Positions 8,057 to 17,731 of a stretch of DNA of 52,412 bases are shown here, in pieces. Under the pieces are notes generated by a model, which worked only from the letters and a program-made list of their open reading frames with translations, had not been told where the DNA came from and did no database searches. This DNA comes from an uncultured Rubrobacteraceae bacterium. Lineage in GTDB: Bacteria > Actinomycetota > Rubrobacteria > Rubrobacterales > Rubrobacteraceae. A program made the position numbers and the translations under genes. The stretch is taken from contig CADCVE010000009.1 in NCBI GenBank assembly GCA_902806065.1, forward strand, positions 1 to 52,412. Direction: 5' to 3'. Within the stretch, counting starts at the first letter, position 1. Every line of letters begins with the position of its first letter.

Positions 8057-8356
8057 TCAACTCCCCCGCGCCAGTTGGCCGAGGGAGAGTGTTACGAGCT
8101 TGCGCGTCACGATTATGACTGCCGCGGTCGTTACCGTTGCCCACGTAGGATTGAGCATGAGATTCAACAGTCCGGCCCCGATAAAGAACTCCAGCCCCAG
8201 GGACATGTGATCCAGTATCCATCGGGGTACGCGAGGGCCGGGTCCGAAACGCACGGCCTCCACAACAGCGCGCGCGACGCCGACAAAGACCGCCACGCCT
8301 CCCACGAACAATAGAGACGTCCTCAAGACATCCAACCCGGCGTAGTACAGGTTCAT
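8057..8356 (-). CDS. DUF1622 membrane protein, second of a pair
   Basis: 99 residues with three hydrophobic segments (about 8-30, 50-68 and 72-92) and the DUF1622 pattern LEFFIGAGLLNLMLNPTW followed by VIIVTRKLVTLSL. Its ATG overlaps the stop of the upstream paralogue (8353-8736) as ATGA, so the two are translationally coupled and may form a hetero-oligomer. The family is an inner-membrane protein of unknown function. Confidence 0.75.
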   Translation of the reverse strand: MNLYYAGLDVLRTSLLFVGGVAVFVGVARAVVEAVRFGPGPRVPRWILDHMSLGLEFFIGAGLLNLMLNPTWATVTTAAVIIVTRKLVTLSLGQLARGS

Positions 8357-8736
8357 TCGTCTCTCCCGCTAGAAGCACTGCCGGAGGCACCGCGCCCGGA
8401 GTCCAATGAGGAGGCTTGCTCGCGTTCGAGTTCCTTCTGGGGGAAGTAGTTGAGGACCGTTCGGATGACCGCGATGGCCGCGAGCAACTGCACCTCCTGA
8501 AAAGTCGGGGCGACCGCGGTAGCGAGGATGTCCGAAGCGAGTTGGAACTCCAGCCCCAGAGCCAGAAACCGCCCGAGGTGCAGCCGGATATCAGAGTTCG
8601 TGTACTTCCTCAGACCCAGCAGGGAGAGTACGTACCGGTACACCGCCGAGGCCGCCCCAATCCCTATGAATGCGGCGCCAACGGCCTCCACCGCGAGCCG
8701 TAGATAACCGACCGTGACGACCAGTAACTCCTCCAC
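8353..8736 (-). CDS. DUF1622 membrane protein, first of a pair
   Basis: 127 residues, with three membrane helices in the first 100 residues and a polar, serine- and arginine-rich tail. The segment LGLEFQLASDILATAVAPTF followed by AAIAVIRTVLNYF matches DUF1622, where the second part usually reads as a conserved arginine in a helix. It is a paralogue of the gene that follows, which it overlaps by four bases. The function of the family is unknown. Confidence 0.78.
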   Translation of the reverse strand: MEELLVVTVGYLRLAVEAVGAAFIGIGAASAVYRYVLSLLGLRKYTNSDIRLHLGRFLALGLEFQLASDILATAVAPTFQEVQLLAAIAVIRTVLNYFPQKELEREQASSLDSGRGASGSASSGRDE

Positions 8737-8786
8737 GGCCTGTATGGTACCCGAAGAGCGAAGCCCCTGGCCCTCCGTCCTCTACA

Positions 8787-9587
8787 TCAGTCGTCGGTCT
8801 CGCCCTCGAAGATAGCGAACACCGCGCCCTGAGGGTCTTGTAACACCGAGATCCGGCCGGCCCCGATGTCGAGCGGTCCGACCAACATCTCACCGCCCAG
8901 CCCACGCACCCCGGCGACCACGTCGGTATCCGGGAGAGCGGTGAAGTAGGTGAGCCAGTAGGATGGCGCGTCACCGTGTTGCTCCGTCGACGGCTCTGCC
9001 ATCGGCATGATCCCGCCGTTGCTGGAACCGGCGTTCTTGATCGTCACGTAGACCAGCTCCCCTTCTTGCTCGATGGGCTCCATCTCCCAGCCGAAGAGCC
9101 CGGAGTAGAAAGCGGCGGCTTTCTTGGGATCGCGACTCTGAAGCTCGTTCCAGGTCATGCAACCGGGATCGTTAACCCGTCGCGCCCCGATATGCCTCTC
9201 CGGTTGCCAGGCCGCCAGCACAGCACCCGCCGGGTCCTGGATGATCGCCATGCGGCCCGCGTCCATGACGTCGAATGCCTCACCGAATACCGTGCCGCCC
9301 AGCTCGACAGCCCTGGACGCGGTCGCGTCCGCGTCCTCGACGCTTACATAGGAGAACCAGTGGGGTGGAATACCCATCTCGCGACGTTCGTCTTCCAACT
9401 CATAGAGGGCGCAAACATCGTCGCCGTCCAGGCGCAGCATGGTGTAGGTGCCCGCTTCGCCGGCCGGCATATCCTCTGACTCCCAGCCGAACAGCTCACT
9501 ATAGAAAGCCTTGGCGCCCGCCGGGTCCGTCGTCGCCAGGTCCGCCCAGCAGAAAGTCCCCGGCTCGTAACGCTCCCTCTTACCCAT
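8787..9587 (-). CDS. VOC-family protein with two glyoxalase-like domains
   Basis: 266 residues made of two similar halves. Each begins with a segment like CWADLATTDPAGAKAFYSELFGWE (near residue 13) or MTWNELQSRDPKKAAAFYSGLFGWE (near 143) and ends with a DPAGAVLAAWQ or DPQGAVFAIFE strand. This is the arrangement of the CFP30B-type actinobacterial VOC proteins. VOC proteins bind a metal and act as glyoxalases, dioxygenases or resistance proteins; the substrate here is unknown. The ATG is preceded by AAAGGGG at good spacing. No operon partner is close. Confidence 0.85.
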   Translation of the reverse strand: MGKRERYEPGTFCWADLATTDPAGAKAFYSELFGWESEDMPAGEAGTYTMLRLDGDDVCALYELEDERREMGIPPHWFSYVSVEDADATASRAVELGGTVFGEAFDVMDAGRMAIIQDPAGAVLAAWQPERHIGARRVNDPGCMTWNELQSRDPKKAAAFYSGLFGWEMEPIEQEGELVYVTIKNAGSSNGGIMPMAEPSTEQHGDAPSYWLTYFTALPDTDVVAGVRGLGGEMLVGPLDIGAGRISVLQDPQGAVFAIFEGETDD

Positions 9588-9849
9588 CCACTGCCCCTTT
9601 CCTCACTACCTCCAAACAGCCAAAAGGCCATACCGGAAGTCTACAAAGACCCTCTCGTTCCCCAAGTAGCAAAGGGTCGCAGAGGGAAGATTTCGTCTGC
9701 CGCCCGGGGAGAACCAGGGTAACCTCTCGATGTTTTCGCGGAAGCCGGTAAGGGCCGCGTAAGGATCGTCGTGTAACCTTACGGGGCAGGCAGAGTCAAG
9801 ACGCCTCGATGCGCGAGCAGACATCAGAACATTGGGAGGAACTTCATTT

Positions 9850-11292
9850 ATGGCCTCACGGTATGACTTGATCGTTGTCGGCGGCGGGACCGCGGGGTTG
9901 GTCTCGGCCGCCGGAGCGGCGTCTCTGGGCGCGAAGGTTGCCCTCGTGGAGCGTGACAAGCTCGGCGGCGACTGCCTCCACACCGGCTGCGTCCCGACCA
10001 AGACGCTCGTCAAGAGCGCCCGGGTCGCGCACCTCATAAACCACTCCGAGGAGTACGGCGTCAAGACCTCCGGCTACGAGGTGGACTTCCCGGCCGTGAT
10101 GGACCGGATGGCCCGTGTAATACGAACCGCCGGTGAGCAAGACTCCCCGGATCGTTTTCGGGAGTTGGGTGTTGACGTCTTTCTCGATGAGGCTCAATTC
10201 ACCTCCCCCGATGAAGTCTCGGTGGATGGCAGGCGTCTGGCATTCCGGAGCGCTATCATTGCCACCGGCTCCCACTCTATAGTTCCTCCCATAGACGGAC
10301 TGGAAGACGTCGGCTATCTCACCCACGTCGAGGCTCTGCGGCTGCGGCGACTACCCTCCTCCATAATTATCCTGGGCTCAGGTCCTATCGGATGCGAGTT
10401 TGCCCAGATCTTCGCCCGCTTCGGCTCGAAGGTCACCTTGATCGACACCGTTCCCCTACCCCTCCCGAAGGAGGACCCCGAAGTCGGCGAGGTTCTGAGA
10501 GACGTCCTGATGGCCGACGGCGTGACCTTCCGCGGCGGGTACAAAGCCGGGGAGGCTCGAACCGAGGGTAGCGAGAAGGTTCTCGTAGCCCACAACGAGC
10601 AGGGAGAGAAGATAGAAGTCAGGGGCGAAGAGATTCTGGTTGCCGCCGGACGCGCCCCCACCGCCGGGAGCCTGGCACTAGAAACCGCGGGCGTGGAGGT
10701 GCAGAAAAAGGGCCTGAAGGTAGACGAGAACCTCCGTACCACCGCCCCGAACATCTACGCCGCCGGAGACATAACCGGCAAGTACCTCTTCACCCACGTC
10801 GCCGAATACCAGGCCCGGGCAGCGTTGCGCAACGCCCTCTTCCCCGTAAAGACGAAGGCCAACCACCGCGTCGTCCCCTGGACCACCTTTACGGACCCGG
10901 AGGTAGCCCGTGTGGGCCTCACCGAGGAGCAGGCCCGCCGGGAGTACGACTACGTCCGGGTCTACCGTCACCCGTTCACTGGGGTAGACCGGGCCATTAC
11001 TGACGGAGAGGCGAAAGGGTTCGTCAAGGTAGTGACCGGCAGGCGGGGCAAAATTCTGGGCGGACACATTGTCGGGCCGGACGCGGGGAACCTGATCCAC
11101 GAGATAGTCCTCGCGATGCAGGAGAACATCCCTATCGGGACCTTGTCTACGACTATTCACGTCTATCCGACGCTAGCTCAGGCCAATCAGCGCGTCGCGG
11201 ATAATTACTACCGGGAGACACTCTTTACAGACCGCAACCAGAAGATAATGAAGGGCTTCTTCGGGCTGCGGCGCAGGTTCGGCGGACGTTAA
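9850..11292 (+). CDS. FAD-dependent pyridine nucleotide-disulfide oxidoreductase (mercuric-reductase/LPD-like)
   Basis: 480 residues from the ATG at 9850, chosen because GGGAGGA ends nine bases upstream; an earlier TTG would lie before this site. The N-terminal FAD Rossmann motif is VVGGGTAGLVSA (residues 9-20). The redox-active pair is C42 and C47 in GGDCLHTGCVPTK. The NAD(P)H motif LGSGPIGCEFAQ follows near 176, then YAAGDITG near 305, and the dimerisation domain with HVYPTLAQ near 437. There is no N-terminal metal-binding domain and no C-terminal vicinal Cys pair, so true mercuric reductase activity is unlikely. The next gene encodes a TVP38 membrane protein, a frequent partner. Confidence 0.9.
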   Translation: MASRYDLIVVGGGTAGLVSAAGAASLGAKVALVERDKLGGDCLHTGCVPTKTLVKSARVAHLINHSEEYGVKTSGYEVDFPAVMDRMARVIRTAGEQDSPDRFRELGVDVFLDEAQFTSPDEVSVDGRRLAFRSAIIATGSHSIVPPIDGLEDVGYLTHVEALRLRRLPSSIIILGSGPIGCEFAQIFARFGSKVTLIDTVPLPLPKEDPEVGEVLRDVLMADGVTFRGGYKAGEARTEGSEKVLVAHNEQGEKIEVRGEEILVAAGRAPTAGSLALETAGVEVQKKGLKVDENLRTTAPNIYAAGDITGKYLFTHVAEYQARAALRNALFPVKTKANHRVVPWTTFTDPEVARVGLTEEQARREYDYVRVYRHPFTGVDRAITDGEAKGFVKVVTGRRGKILGGHIVGPDAGNLIHEIVLAMQENIPIGTLSTTIHVYPTLAQANQRVADNYYRETLFTDRNQKIMKGFFGLRRRFGGR

Positions 11293-11331
11293 GCTCTTCG
11301 TAAGGGAACAGCAAGAGGCACGTAAGGTCGG

Positions 11332-11343
11332 TACGGTACCGTA
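11332..11343. promoter_or_regulatory. 12-bp perfect palindrome before the TVP38 gene
   Basis: TACGGTACCGTA reads identically on both strands and stands 46 bases before the TVP38-family start codon. A dimeric regulator could bind here. No regulator gene is adjacent and no second copy was seen, so this is only a candidate. Confidence 0.3.
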
Positions 11344-11389
11344 GCATGGCTAGAGTAGAAGAACTACGCCAACGAACCTGGAGGCGAGC

Positions 11390-12106
11390 ATGGCCGAAGA
11401 AGCTGGAGAGGGAGAAGCCAAAAAGCCCTCACAGAGAAAGAAGACCATAGGCAAGGCCCTCGGCCTAATTCTGGCTCTGTTAGCCATCGTCGTGACTGCC
11501 TACGTCACCGGGCTGACGAGCTATGTAAGCCTGGACAACCTCGGCATGCTGCGGGGTTGGATCGACGGTTTCGGGGTGCTTGCTCCTATCGTCTTTATCG
11601 TCGTCTACGCCGTTGCGGTCGTGGCCTTCCTGCCCGCCACGCCTCTAACCCTTCTTGCCGGTTTGGTGTTCGGAGCGGTATGGGGCACTCTGTGGGCCTG
11701 GATCGGGGCCACGCTGGGGGCGACCCTGGCCTTTCTGGTAGGGAGATACGCGGCCCGCGGGCTGGTGGATTCCTGGAAGGCGGACAATGAGCGCGTCAGG
11801 AAGCTCGACGAAGAGGTCGAGAAACACGGCTGGAGGATGTTGCTTATCACCAGGCTCGTGCCCGTATTCCCCTTCAGCCTGCAGAATTACGTGTATGGCC
11901 TAACAAAGATCGGTCTGGGTACTTACGTGCTCCTCACCGCAGTGTGCATAGTACCGGGGGCGGCCGTGTACACCTTCGCGGGAGGCTCCCTGGCGACGGC
12001 CCAGGAGAACATTACCCAGACCTTTGTGTACCTGGGGATAGCCGCGGTGCTCTTCGTGTTGGTCTCCTTCGTTCCTGCCTGGATCCGAAAGAGAAATCAG
12101 AGGTAG
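11390..12106 (+). CDS. TVP38/TMEM64 (DedA-like, VTT domain) membrane protein
   Basis: 238 residues. After a charged N-terminal 20 residues come about six hydrophobic segments. The VTT-domain signatures are visible: FLPATPLTLLAGLVFGAVWG near residue 84, GATLAFLVGRYAARG near 112, and LITRLVPVFPFSLQNYVYGL near 155, containing the conserved Arg and FxxxxNY. Such proteins are half-scramblase-like membrane transporters. The neighbour upstream is an FAD disulfide oxidoreductase in the same direction with a 97-base gap. The ATG has GGAGGCGAGC before it. Confidence 0.88.
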   Translation: MAEEAGEGEAKKPSQRKKTIGKALGLILALLAIVVTAYVTGLTSYVSLDNLGMLRGWIDGFGVLAPIVFIVVYAVAVVAFLPATPLTLLAGLVFGAVWGTLWAWIGATLGATLAFLVGRYAARGLVDSWKADNERVRKLDEEVEKHGWRMLLITRLVPVFPFSLQNYVYGLTKIGLGTYVLLTAVCIVPGAAVYTFAGGSLATAQENITQTFVYLGIAAVLFVLVSFVPAWIRKRNQR

Positions 12107-12528
12107 ACGCCCTCCCGGAATGTCATTCGTTTCCCGCGTCTCACCTTACTCCCGGAACCGTGGCAGAGTCGTACCTGTAAGCCTGCGGGACACATCGCTC
12201 CAGAAGGACGCCAGGGTTAATCCTTCTGTAAGGAATCGGAAAGGGTAGCTTAAGGGTTGGCGGGTAGCATCTTTCGTACGAACTTGCGGGAACCTGGAAA
12301 GGAGCGGAGCCATGATCGGGAAGTCGGCTCGAAGTGTGGTGCTCCGTCCCGGCATGATCGGAGCTGTGCATTCCCGGCTGAGGTCGGCCCTGCGGTACAC
12401 GGGCGATTTCAGTGTAAGGTAAGTCCTTCAACGTTGGCTTCGTAGCTGCGTCCTTCGGTAGCAATTGCGCCATGCGACATGCAGAGGTAAGCTCTTCGCA
12501 GCCGGGCGATATCGATAAAAGGAGCATT
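12107..12528. other. Intergenic region upstream of the GH15 gene
   Basis: This stretch of about 420 bases contains one small frame with a good ribosome site (12312-12422) and otherwise no recognised element. The sequence around 12312-12360 repeats CATGATCGG twice. No promoter matching consensus stands out. Confidence 0.3.
12312..12422 (+). CDS. Possible 36-residue small protein or leader peptide
   Basis: AAAGGAG is followed at good spacing by ATG and 36 codons to TAA. The product is arginine- and serine-rich, begins [14 protein letters not shown] and has no cysteine. It precedes the GH15 gene by about 100 bases in the same direction. Support comes only from the ribosome site and position; chance is a real alternative. 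Confidence 0.25.
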   Translation: MIGKSARSVVLRPGMIGAVHSRLRSALRYTGDFSVR

Positions 12529-14355
12529 GTGTCTTACCAGCCAATAGAGGATTACGGGATCATCGGGGATATGCATAGCGTGGCGTTGATTGGTATGAAC
12601 GGGTCGATAGACTGGCTGTGTTTCCCGCACTTCGACTCGCCGAGCGTCTTCGCGGCTATCCTGGACGACGAGAAGGGCGGGTATTTCAAGATCTCCCCGG
12701 CCTTTGAGGGGTCTGCCCACAAGCAATTCTACTGGCCGGACACGAACGTCCTGATCACGCGTTTCTACTCACCGGACGGGGTTGGGGAGATCCTGGACTA
12801 CATGCCGGTGAACATCTACAAAGACGGTTACTATAATCAGGTGATCCGGCGCGTCAAGGTGGTCCGCGGACAGGTTACCTTCCGCATGGAGTGCTTCCCG
12901 GCCTTTGACTACGCTCGGGCGAAGCACGAGACCGATTTCTCCGAGGACGGCGTGTGCTTTCACTCAGCGCAACTCGGACTGGGACTGGCGACGACCATCC
13001 CCCTTACACAGCAAGGCAATGGAGCCGTCGCCGAGTTTACGCTGCAAGAAGAGGAGACGGCGTTGTTCGTGTTGCGGGAGGTCGAATCCGGAGCCGGTTG
13101 TGGCGTTACGTTCTCCGCGGTGGAGGAAGAGAAGCTACTCGAGCAGACCATAGATTACTGGCGCCGGTGGCTCTCGCAGTGTACTTACAAGGGCCGTTGG
13201 CGCGAGGTGGTCCACCGCTCGGCGCTAGCGCTGAAGCTCCTGACGTTCGAGCCGACGGGGGCCATCGTCGCGGCGCCGACGTGCAGTTTGCCGGAGAGCA
13301 TGGGCGGCGAGCGCAACTGGGACTACCGTTACACCTGGATCCGCGACGCCGCCTTCACCCTCTATGGTTTGCTCCGCATTGGGTTCACCGAAGAGGCGAC
13401 CCAGTTCATGGGCTGGCTCGAAGAACGCTGCCAGCACGCCAACCCCGATGGCTCCCTGCAACTCATGTACGGCCTGGATGGGCACTCCAACCTGGCCGAG
13501 GAGACCCTGGATCACCTGGATGGCTATCGCGGCTCGCGTCCGGTTCGGATCGGGAACGGCGCTTACGACCAGTTGCAGCTCGATATCTACGGTGAGCTGA
13601 TGGACGCGGTCTACCTCTATAACAAGTACGGTGCCCCGATCTCCTACGACCTGTGGAACCACCTGCGGGTGCTCGTCAACTGGGTCTGCGACAACTGGCA
13701 GCGTAAGGATGAAGGGATCTGGGAGACCCGCGGCGGGCAGCGGCACTTCGTTTACTCCAGGCTCATGTGCTGGGTCGCCGTGGACCGCGGCCTCAGGATC
13801 GCCACCAACCGCTCGTTCCCCGCAGACCGCTACCGGTGGTTGCAGGTACGCGACGAGATCTACGAGGAGATCATGGAGAAAGGGTGGAGCAAGGAGCGCA
13901 AGGCGTTCGTGCAGTCCTACGACAATGACGACACTCTAGACGCTTCCAACCTGATGATGCCCCTGGTGTTCTTTATCTCCGCCAACGACCCCAGAATGCT
14001 AAGCACCCTGGATGCTATCAACCGTTCCCCCAGAAAAGGCGGGCTGGTCTCCAACAGCCTCGTGTACCGCTACGACGTCGAGAAATCGCCGGACGGCCTC
14101 CCAGGAGAGGAGGGGACGTTCAACCTGTGTACGTTCTGGCTCGTCGAAGCCCTGACCCGCGCGGGGCGGCTCGACGAAGCCCGGCTCATGTTTGAGCAGA
14201 TGATGAGCTACTCCAACCACCTGGACCTGTACGCCGAGGAGATCGGAGCCTCCGGCGAGGCCCTGGGTAACTTCCCCCAGGCTTTCACCCACCTCACCCT
14301 TATCAGCGCCGCCTTCAACCTCGACCGCGCCCTCGGCTCCGGAGACCCATCCTGA
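12529..14355 (+). CDS. Glycoside hydrolase family 15 (glucoamylase/trehalase type)
   Basis: 608 residues from the GTG at 12529, which has AGGAG just upstream; the frame is open to an ATG at 12472. The N-terminal beta-sandwich starts at [17 protein letters not shown] and runs to about residue 220. The (alpha/alpha)6 catalytic barrel follows, with [16 protein letters not shown] near 270 and the catalytic-base region [20 protein letters not shown] near 575. Bacterial GH15 proteins of this architecture are often trehalases or glucoamylases that release glucose from alpha-glucosides. There is no signal peptide, so it acts in the cytoplasm, probably on trehalose or glycogen-derived sugars. The exact substrate is not decided by sequence reading. 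Confidence 0.88.
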   Translation: MSYQPIEDYGIIGDMHSVALIGMNGSIDWLCFPHFDSPSVFAAILDDEKGGYFKISPAFEGSAHKQFYWPDTNVLITRFYSPDGVGEILDYMPVNIYKDGYYNQVIRRVKVVRGQVTFRMECFPAFDYARAKHETDFSEDGVCFHSAQLGLGLATTIPLTQQGNGAVAEFTLQEEETALFVLREVESGAGCGVTFSAVEEEKLLEQTIDYWRRWLSQCTYKGRWREVVHRSALALKLLTFEPTGAIVAAPTCSLPESMGGERNWDYRYTWIRDAAFTLYGLLRIGFTEEATQFMGWLEERCQHANPDGSLQLMYGLDGHSNLAEETLDHLDGYRGSRPVRIGNGAYDQLQLDIYGELMDAVYLYNKYGAPISYDLWNHLRVLVNWVCDNWQRKDEGIWETRGGQRHFVYSRLMCWVAVDRGLRIATNRSFPADRYRWLQVRDEIYEEIMEKGWSKERKAFVQSYDNDDTLDASNLMMPLVFFISANDPRMLSTLDAINRSPRKGGLVSNSLVYRYDVEKSPDGLPGEEGTFNLCTFWLVEALTRAGRLDEARLMFEQMMSYSNHLDLYAEEIGASGEALGNFPQAFTHLTLISAAFNLDRALGSGDPS

Positions 14356-14410
14356 CACAACACAGCCACACCGGCACCCCCCGCTCGCCACAGTACTGGC
14401 CCGGACCTGA

Positions 14411-14941
14411 CGCAAGGCCGACAAATGGGGCTTCGTGGAGGTAAACGGGCGGCTGGAGACCAACGTGCCGAGCGTCTACGCTCTGGGCGACGCGAAGGGC
14501 GGTCCGGCCTTTACCCACATCTCCTACGACGACTTTCGTATCGTCCAGACCAACCGGCTCGAAGACGGAGACGCTATCATCATCGGCCGCCTCATACCCT
14601 ACACTTTGTTTATCGACCCTCAACTGGGTCGGGTAGGACTGAGCAAAGAGGAGGCCCGCGATCAGGGTCGAGACATCCGCATCGCCAAACTGCCGATGAG
14701 CTCCGTGCCAAGGAAGTTGGAGGTAGACGAACCTCAAGGCTTCATGAAGGCAGTGGTAGACGCTGATGCGGACCGTATCCTCGGCTGCGCGGTACTCGGC
14801 ATCGAAGGAGGCGAGGTCATGGCGATGATCCAGATAGCCATGATGGGCGAGTTGCCCTACACGGCCCTCCGCGACGGCGTCTTCTCCCACCCAACTCTGA
14901 CCGAGTCTCTAAACAGCCTTTTCGCCACCGTCGATGCATAA
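14411..14941 (+). pseudogene. 5'-truncated FAD disulfide oxidoreductase (C-terminal half only)
   Basis: The frame opens after a TGA at 14408-14410 and encodes the last third of a pyridine nucleotide-disulfide oxidoreductase. It starts in [19 protein letters not shown], continues with the FAD-contacting [10 protein letters not shown], then the whole dimerisation domain with [17 protein letters not shown], and ends at the [14 protein letters not shown] motif. The N-terminal FAD domain, CxxxxC pair and NAD domain are absent. The upstream 50 bases after the GH15 stop do not encode them. This is a decayed mercuric-reductase or RclA-like gene, distinct from the intact gene at 9850. Confidence 0.85.
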
Positions 14942-15085
14942 GACAAGAGCAGGTGTTCGTCGAGGTGGGTAGATCTTGAAAACTATCCGGACCAGCCACG
15001 GGCCGGTGTGGCGCTCTCTCTGGTACGGCGTTCTTGTGTCGGTGGCATAATGTTTACGAGAAGGACCTGAGAGGTGGAAGCTACA

Positions 15086-15787
15086 GTGGCGAAGATCCTG
15101 GTGGTCGACGACGAGCCAAATATCCGAGAGGTCGTGGGCCAGTACCTGCAACGCGACGGTTACGCGGTCGTCTCGGCCGCTGACGGTGAAGAGGCCCTGA
15201 GTTTGTACCGTCAGGAGAGGCCGGACCTGGTCGTGCTGGACCTGATGCTCCCGAAATTAAGCGGGATCGAGGTGTGCCGACGTCTGTTTGGAGCGGAAGC
15301 CAGGGAGCGCCGGGTGCCCCTGATCATGCTGACCGCCCGCGGCGAGGAGGAGGACAGGATCGCTGGCCTCGGCCTCGGCGCCGACGACTACATAGTCAAG
15401 CCCTTCTCCCCGCGCGAGCTGGTAGCCCGAGTCGGGGCAGTCCTGAGGCGGGCCGGCGAGGACCCGATCGCCGGGGTGGGAGAGAGGCCACTAGCATTCG
15501 ACGGACTGGAGATAGATCCCAACACACGCGAGGTAACGGTACGGGGCGCGCCTACGACCCTCACGGCGCGGGAGTTCGACCTGCTACACCACCTGGCCTC
15601 CCACCCCAAACGGGTGTTCACCCGCGACCAGCTAATGGAGGCGGTCTGGGGCTACACCTTCGCCGCCGAGATGAGCACGGTCACCGTACACGTGCGCCGA
15701 CTGCGCGAAAAGATAGAAGCAGACCCGGCACAGCCACGATACCTGCAGACCGTCTGGGGCGTCGGCTACCGGTTCAGCGGCGGTTGA
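15086..15787 (+). CDS. OmpR/PhoB-family response regulator
   Basis: About 233 residues. The receiver domain (3-118) shows the acidic pair in [10 protein letters not shown], the phospho-acceptor Asp in VVLDLMLPK, the Thr in [10 protein letters not shown] and the Lys in VKPFSPREL. The C-terminal winged helix (140-230) contains [21 protein letters not shown] and ends in the usual TVWGVGYRF. It is paired with the histidine kinase downstream, whose coding starts ten bases later. Two GTG starts are possible (15074 and 15086); the second has GAGGTGG at good spacing. The signal is unknown. Confidence 0.93.
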   Translation: MAKILVVDDEPNIREVVGQYLQRDGYAVVSAADGEEALSLYRQERPDLVVLDLMLPKLSGIEVCRRLFGAEARERRVPLIMLTARGEEEDRIAGLGLGADDYIVKPFSPRELVARVGAVLRRAGEDPIAGVGERPLAFDGLEIDPNTREVTVRGAPTTLTAREFDLLHHLASHPKRVFTRDQLMEAVWGYTFAAEMSTVTVHVRRLREKIEADPAQPRYLQTVWGVGYRFSGG

Positions 15788-15797
15788 AGGAGCCTCC

Positions 15798-17054
15798 CTG
15801 AAAGAATCTCTCCGGGCATTCCTCCGAACCGCGAGCGCCGCGCTGCTCTTCCTCGCGGCATCTCTCGGGGTCACACTACTCCTTGCCGCTACCCTATTCG
15901 GCGTGCCTCGGGCAGACCTCGTCCCGGTGGCGCTGCTGCTCCTCGTCGTCGGTGGCGGGGTCGGCCTCGTGGCGCTGCTCTCGATGTGGCCGACGGTACT
16001 CGGGCGTATCGGCGGTGTGCGGGGACAGCTTGTGGGAACCGGGCTCATCGGCAGCCTGCTCCTCGTCTTTATGGTGCTCGCGGGGGCACGGGCGATGTTT
16101 ATCTCCGGTCACGACCTCACGATCCTGCTGACCATGCTGCTCTTCGCGGCGCTCCTGGCCGTCGGCTTCAGCCTCTACGGGGCCGGGCCGCTCGCGCGGC
16201 GCATAAAAAGGGTGCGTGACGGGACGGCGCGACTGGCGAACGGCGAGCTGGGCACGGAGTTACCGGTCGAGGGGCACGACGAGATCTCCGGTCTCTCCGC
16301 CGACTTCAATCGCATGGCCAACGCGCTCAAAGAAGCGTCGGCGCGCGAGCGCGAGATGGAGGAGGCCCGCCGCGACCTCATCGCCGCCGTCTCCCATGAC
16401 CTGCGCACCCCGCTCGCCTCCGCGCGGGCGCTCATAGAGGCCGTCGCCGACGGCGTCGCCAACGACGCAGAGACCGAGGCGCGCTACCTCTCCTCGGCCT
16501 GCAACGAGCTCGCGAACCTCGGGACTCTCGTGGACGACCTCTTCGAGCTGGCCCAGATAGACGCAGGGGCGCTGCAGCTGGAGCTGGAACAAGCCTCACT
16601 GCACGACTTGATCTCCGACACCCTCTCCAGCTTCCATCCCCAGGCTGAGCGACAGGGCGTACACCTCGTTGGAGAAGTCGCGGGCGGCGTAGACCCCGTG
16701 CTAATGAACCCGCCCAAGCTGCAGCGCGTCCTCTACAATCTGGTCTCCAACGCCCTCCGTCACACCCCCGCCGATGGCACTATAGCCCTGCGCGCGGAGC
16801 CGGACGGTGAGGTGGTGCGGGTCGAGGTCGCCGACACCGGCGAAGGCATCTCCCCCGGCGATCTGCCGCGCATCTTCGAGCGCTCGTACAAGGGCGAGAA
16901 GTCCCGGACCCGACGCGAAGAAGACGTTGTCCCCGGCACCGGGCTGGGACTCGCCATCACGCGGGGCCTCGTCGAGGCGCACGGCGGCCGGATCAGCGTC
17001 GAGAGCCGCCCCGGCTACGGCTCTCGGTTCTACTTCACGCTAAACCGCGCCTGA
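15798..17054 (+). CDS. Membrane sensor histidine kinase (HAMP-HisKA-HATPase)
   Basis: About 418 residues if started at the CTG at 15798, which has AAGGAG five bases upstream. The first ATG/GTG-type start, at 15903, would cut off the first membrane helix (LFLAASLGVTLLLAATLFG). Four hydrophobic segments are visible before residue 135, then a HAMP linker, the HisKA box AAVSHDLRTPLASAR with the phospho-accepting His, the N-box NLVSNALRHTP, and the ATP lid motifs ADTGEGIS and GTGLGLAI. It partners the upstream OmpR-type regulator. There is little extracytoplasmic domain, so it probably senses within the membrane. The CTG start is unusual and should be treated as provisional. Confidence 0.88.
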   Translation: MKESLRAFLRTASAALLFLAASLGVTLLLAATLFGVPRADLVPVALLLLVVGGGVGLVALLSMWPTVLGRIGGVRGQLVGTGLIGSLLLVFMVLAGARAMFISGHDLTILLTMLLFAALLAVGFSLYGAGPLARRIKRVRDGTARLANGELGTELPVEGHDEISGLSADFNRMANALKEASAREREMEEARRDLIAAVSHDLRTPLASARALIEAVADGVANDAETEARYLSSACNELANLGTLVDDLFELAQIDAGALQLELEQASLHDLISDTLSSFHPQAERQGVHLVGEVAGGVDPVLMNPPKLQRVLYNLVSNALRHTPADGTIALRAEPDGEVVRVEVADTGEGISPGDLPRIFERSYKGEKSRTRREEDVVPGTGLGLAITRGLVEAHGGRISVESRPGYGSRFYFTLNRA

Positions 17055-17091
17055 CTTTTCGAGAGGTCGAACGTTGGCAGAGAGCCGAGGG

Positions 17092-17718
17092 CTACGCTCC
17101 CGGTTTTACCCCTCCAAACAGCGCCAACTCCAGCCACTTCCAGTGGCAATCGACATCCACGAAGCCGATCTCCCGGAGCCAGCGAAGCTGCGTCTCGATA
17201 TCGAGCAGCCGGTTGGACGGATCCTCCTCGTTCGCGGTGAGGCCCAAAGCGTCCAGAAACCGCTCGTGCAAACGCGCTGTCGGCGAAGAGACGTGCTCAA
17301 GGTTGCAAAGAACGCCGCCAGGTTCGAGCAGGCTGAAGACCTCCTCGTAGAGCTCGCGCTTGCGTTGGTCCTCGAGGTGGTGGATGGCGAAGCAGGAGAC
17401 GACCGTGTCGAAGGTGCCTTCCAGGTCGGGGAGCGGCTTCCCGAGATCATGCTCGACCACCCGCACCGACTCGTCGCCCGCGAAGCGTTCGCACGCCTTC
17501 TCGAGCATGGTCGGCGAGAAGTCCAGAGCGACGCCGGTACACCCCGGCCGGGCGAGCTTCACGAGACCGAGCAGCCGCCCATCACCGGTGCCGAGATCGA
17601 GGACGCGTCGGGTCTTTGCAGGTAATTGCTCTATGAGCGCGGCCTCCCCCTCGGTACGGTGCGGGATCTCGTCCGCCCGCGAGAGGTAGTAGAGTGCGTG
17701 CTCGACCGTAGTCCATTC
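17092..17718 (-). CDS. Class I SAM-dependent methyltransferase, start codon not visible
   Basis: The frame is open from 17754 to 17092 and encodes a small-molecule methyltransferase. EWTTVEHALYYL opens the recognisable part, then RVLDLGTGDGRLLG (motif I, SAM binding), VALDFSPTML, SCFAIHHLED (motif IV region) and LLEPGGVLCNLEHV. No ATG, GTG or TTG occurs before motif I: the first is a GTG at 17562, which would delete the SAM-binding loop. An ATG exists one base out of frame (17716-17714), so either a frameshift or a non-standard start is present. The frame begins at the 3' end of thyX, overlapping it. The substrate is unknown. Confidence 0.75.
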   Translation of the reverse strand, partial: EWTTVEHALYYLSRADEIPHRTEGEAALIEQLPAKTRRVLDLGTGDGRLLGLVKLARPGCTGVALDFSPTMLEKACERFAGDESVRVVEHDLGKPLPDLEGTFDTVVSCFAIHHLEDQRKRELYEEVFSLLEPGGVLCNLEHVSSPTARLHERFLDALGLTANEEDPSNRLLDIETQLRWLREIGFVDVDCHWKWLELALFGGVKPGA

Positions 17719-17731
17719 GCTTACGCGTTCT

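Noticed and set aside
9850-11292. Mercuric reductase
   Set aside because: The GDCLHTGCVPTK redox motif fits, but the N-terminal metal-binding domain and C-terminal Cys pair needed for Hg(II) handling are absent and there is no mer operon.
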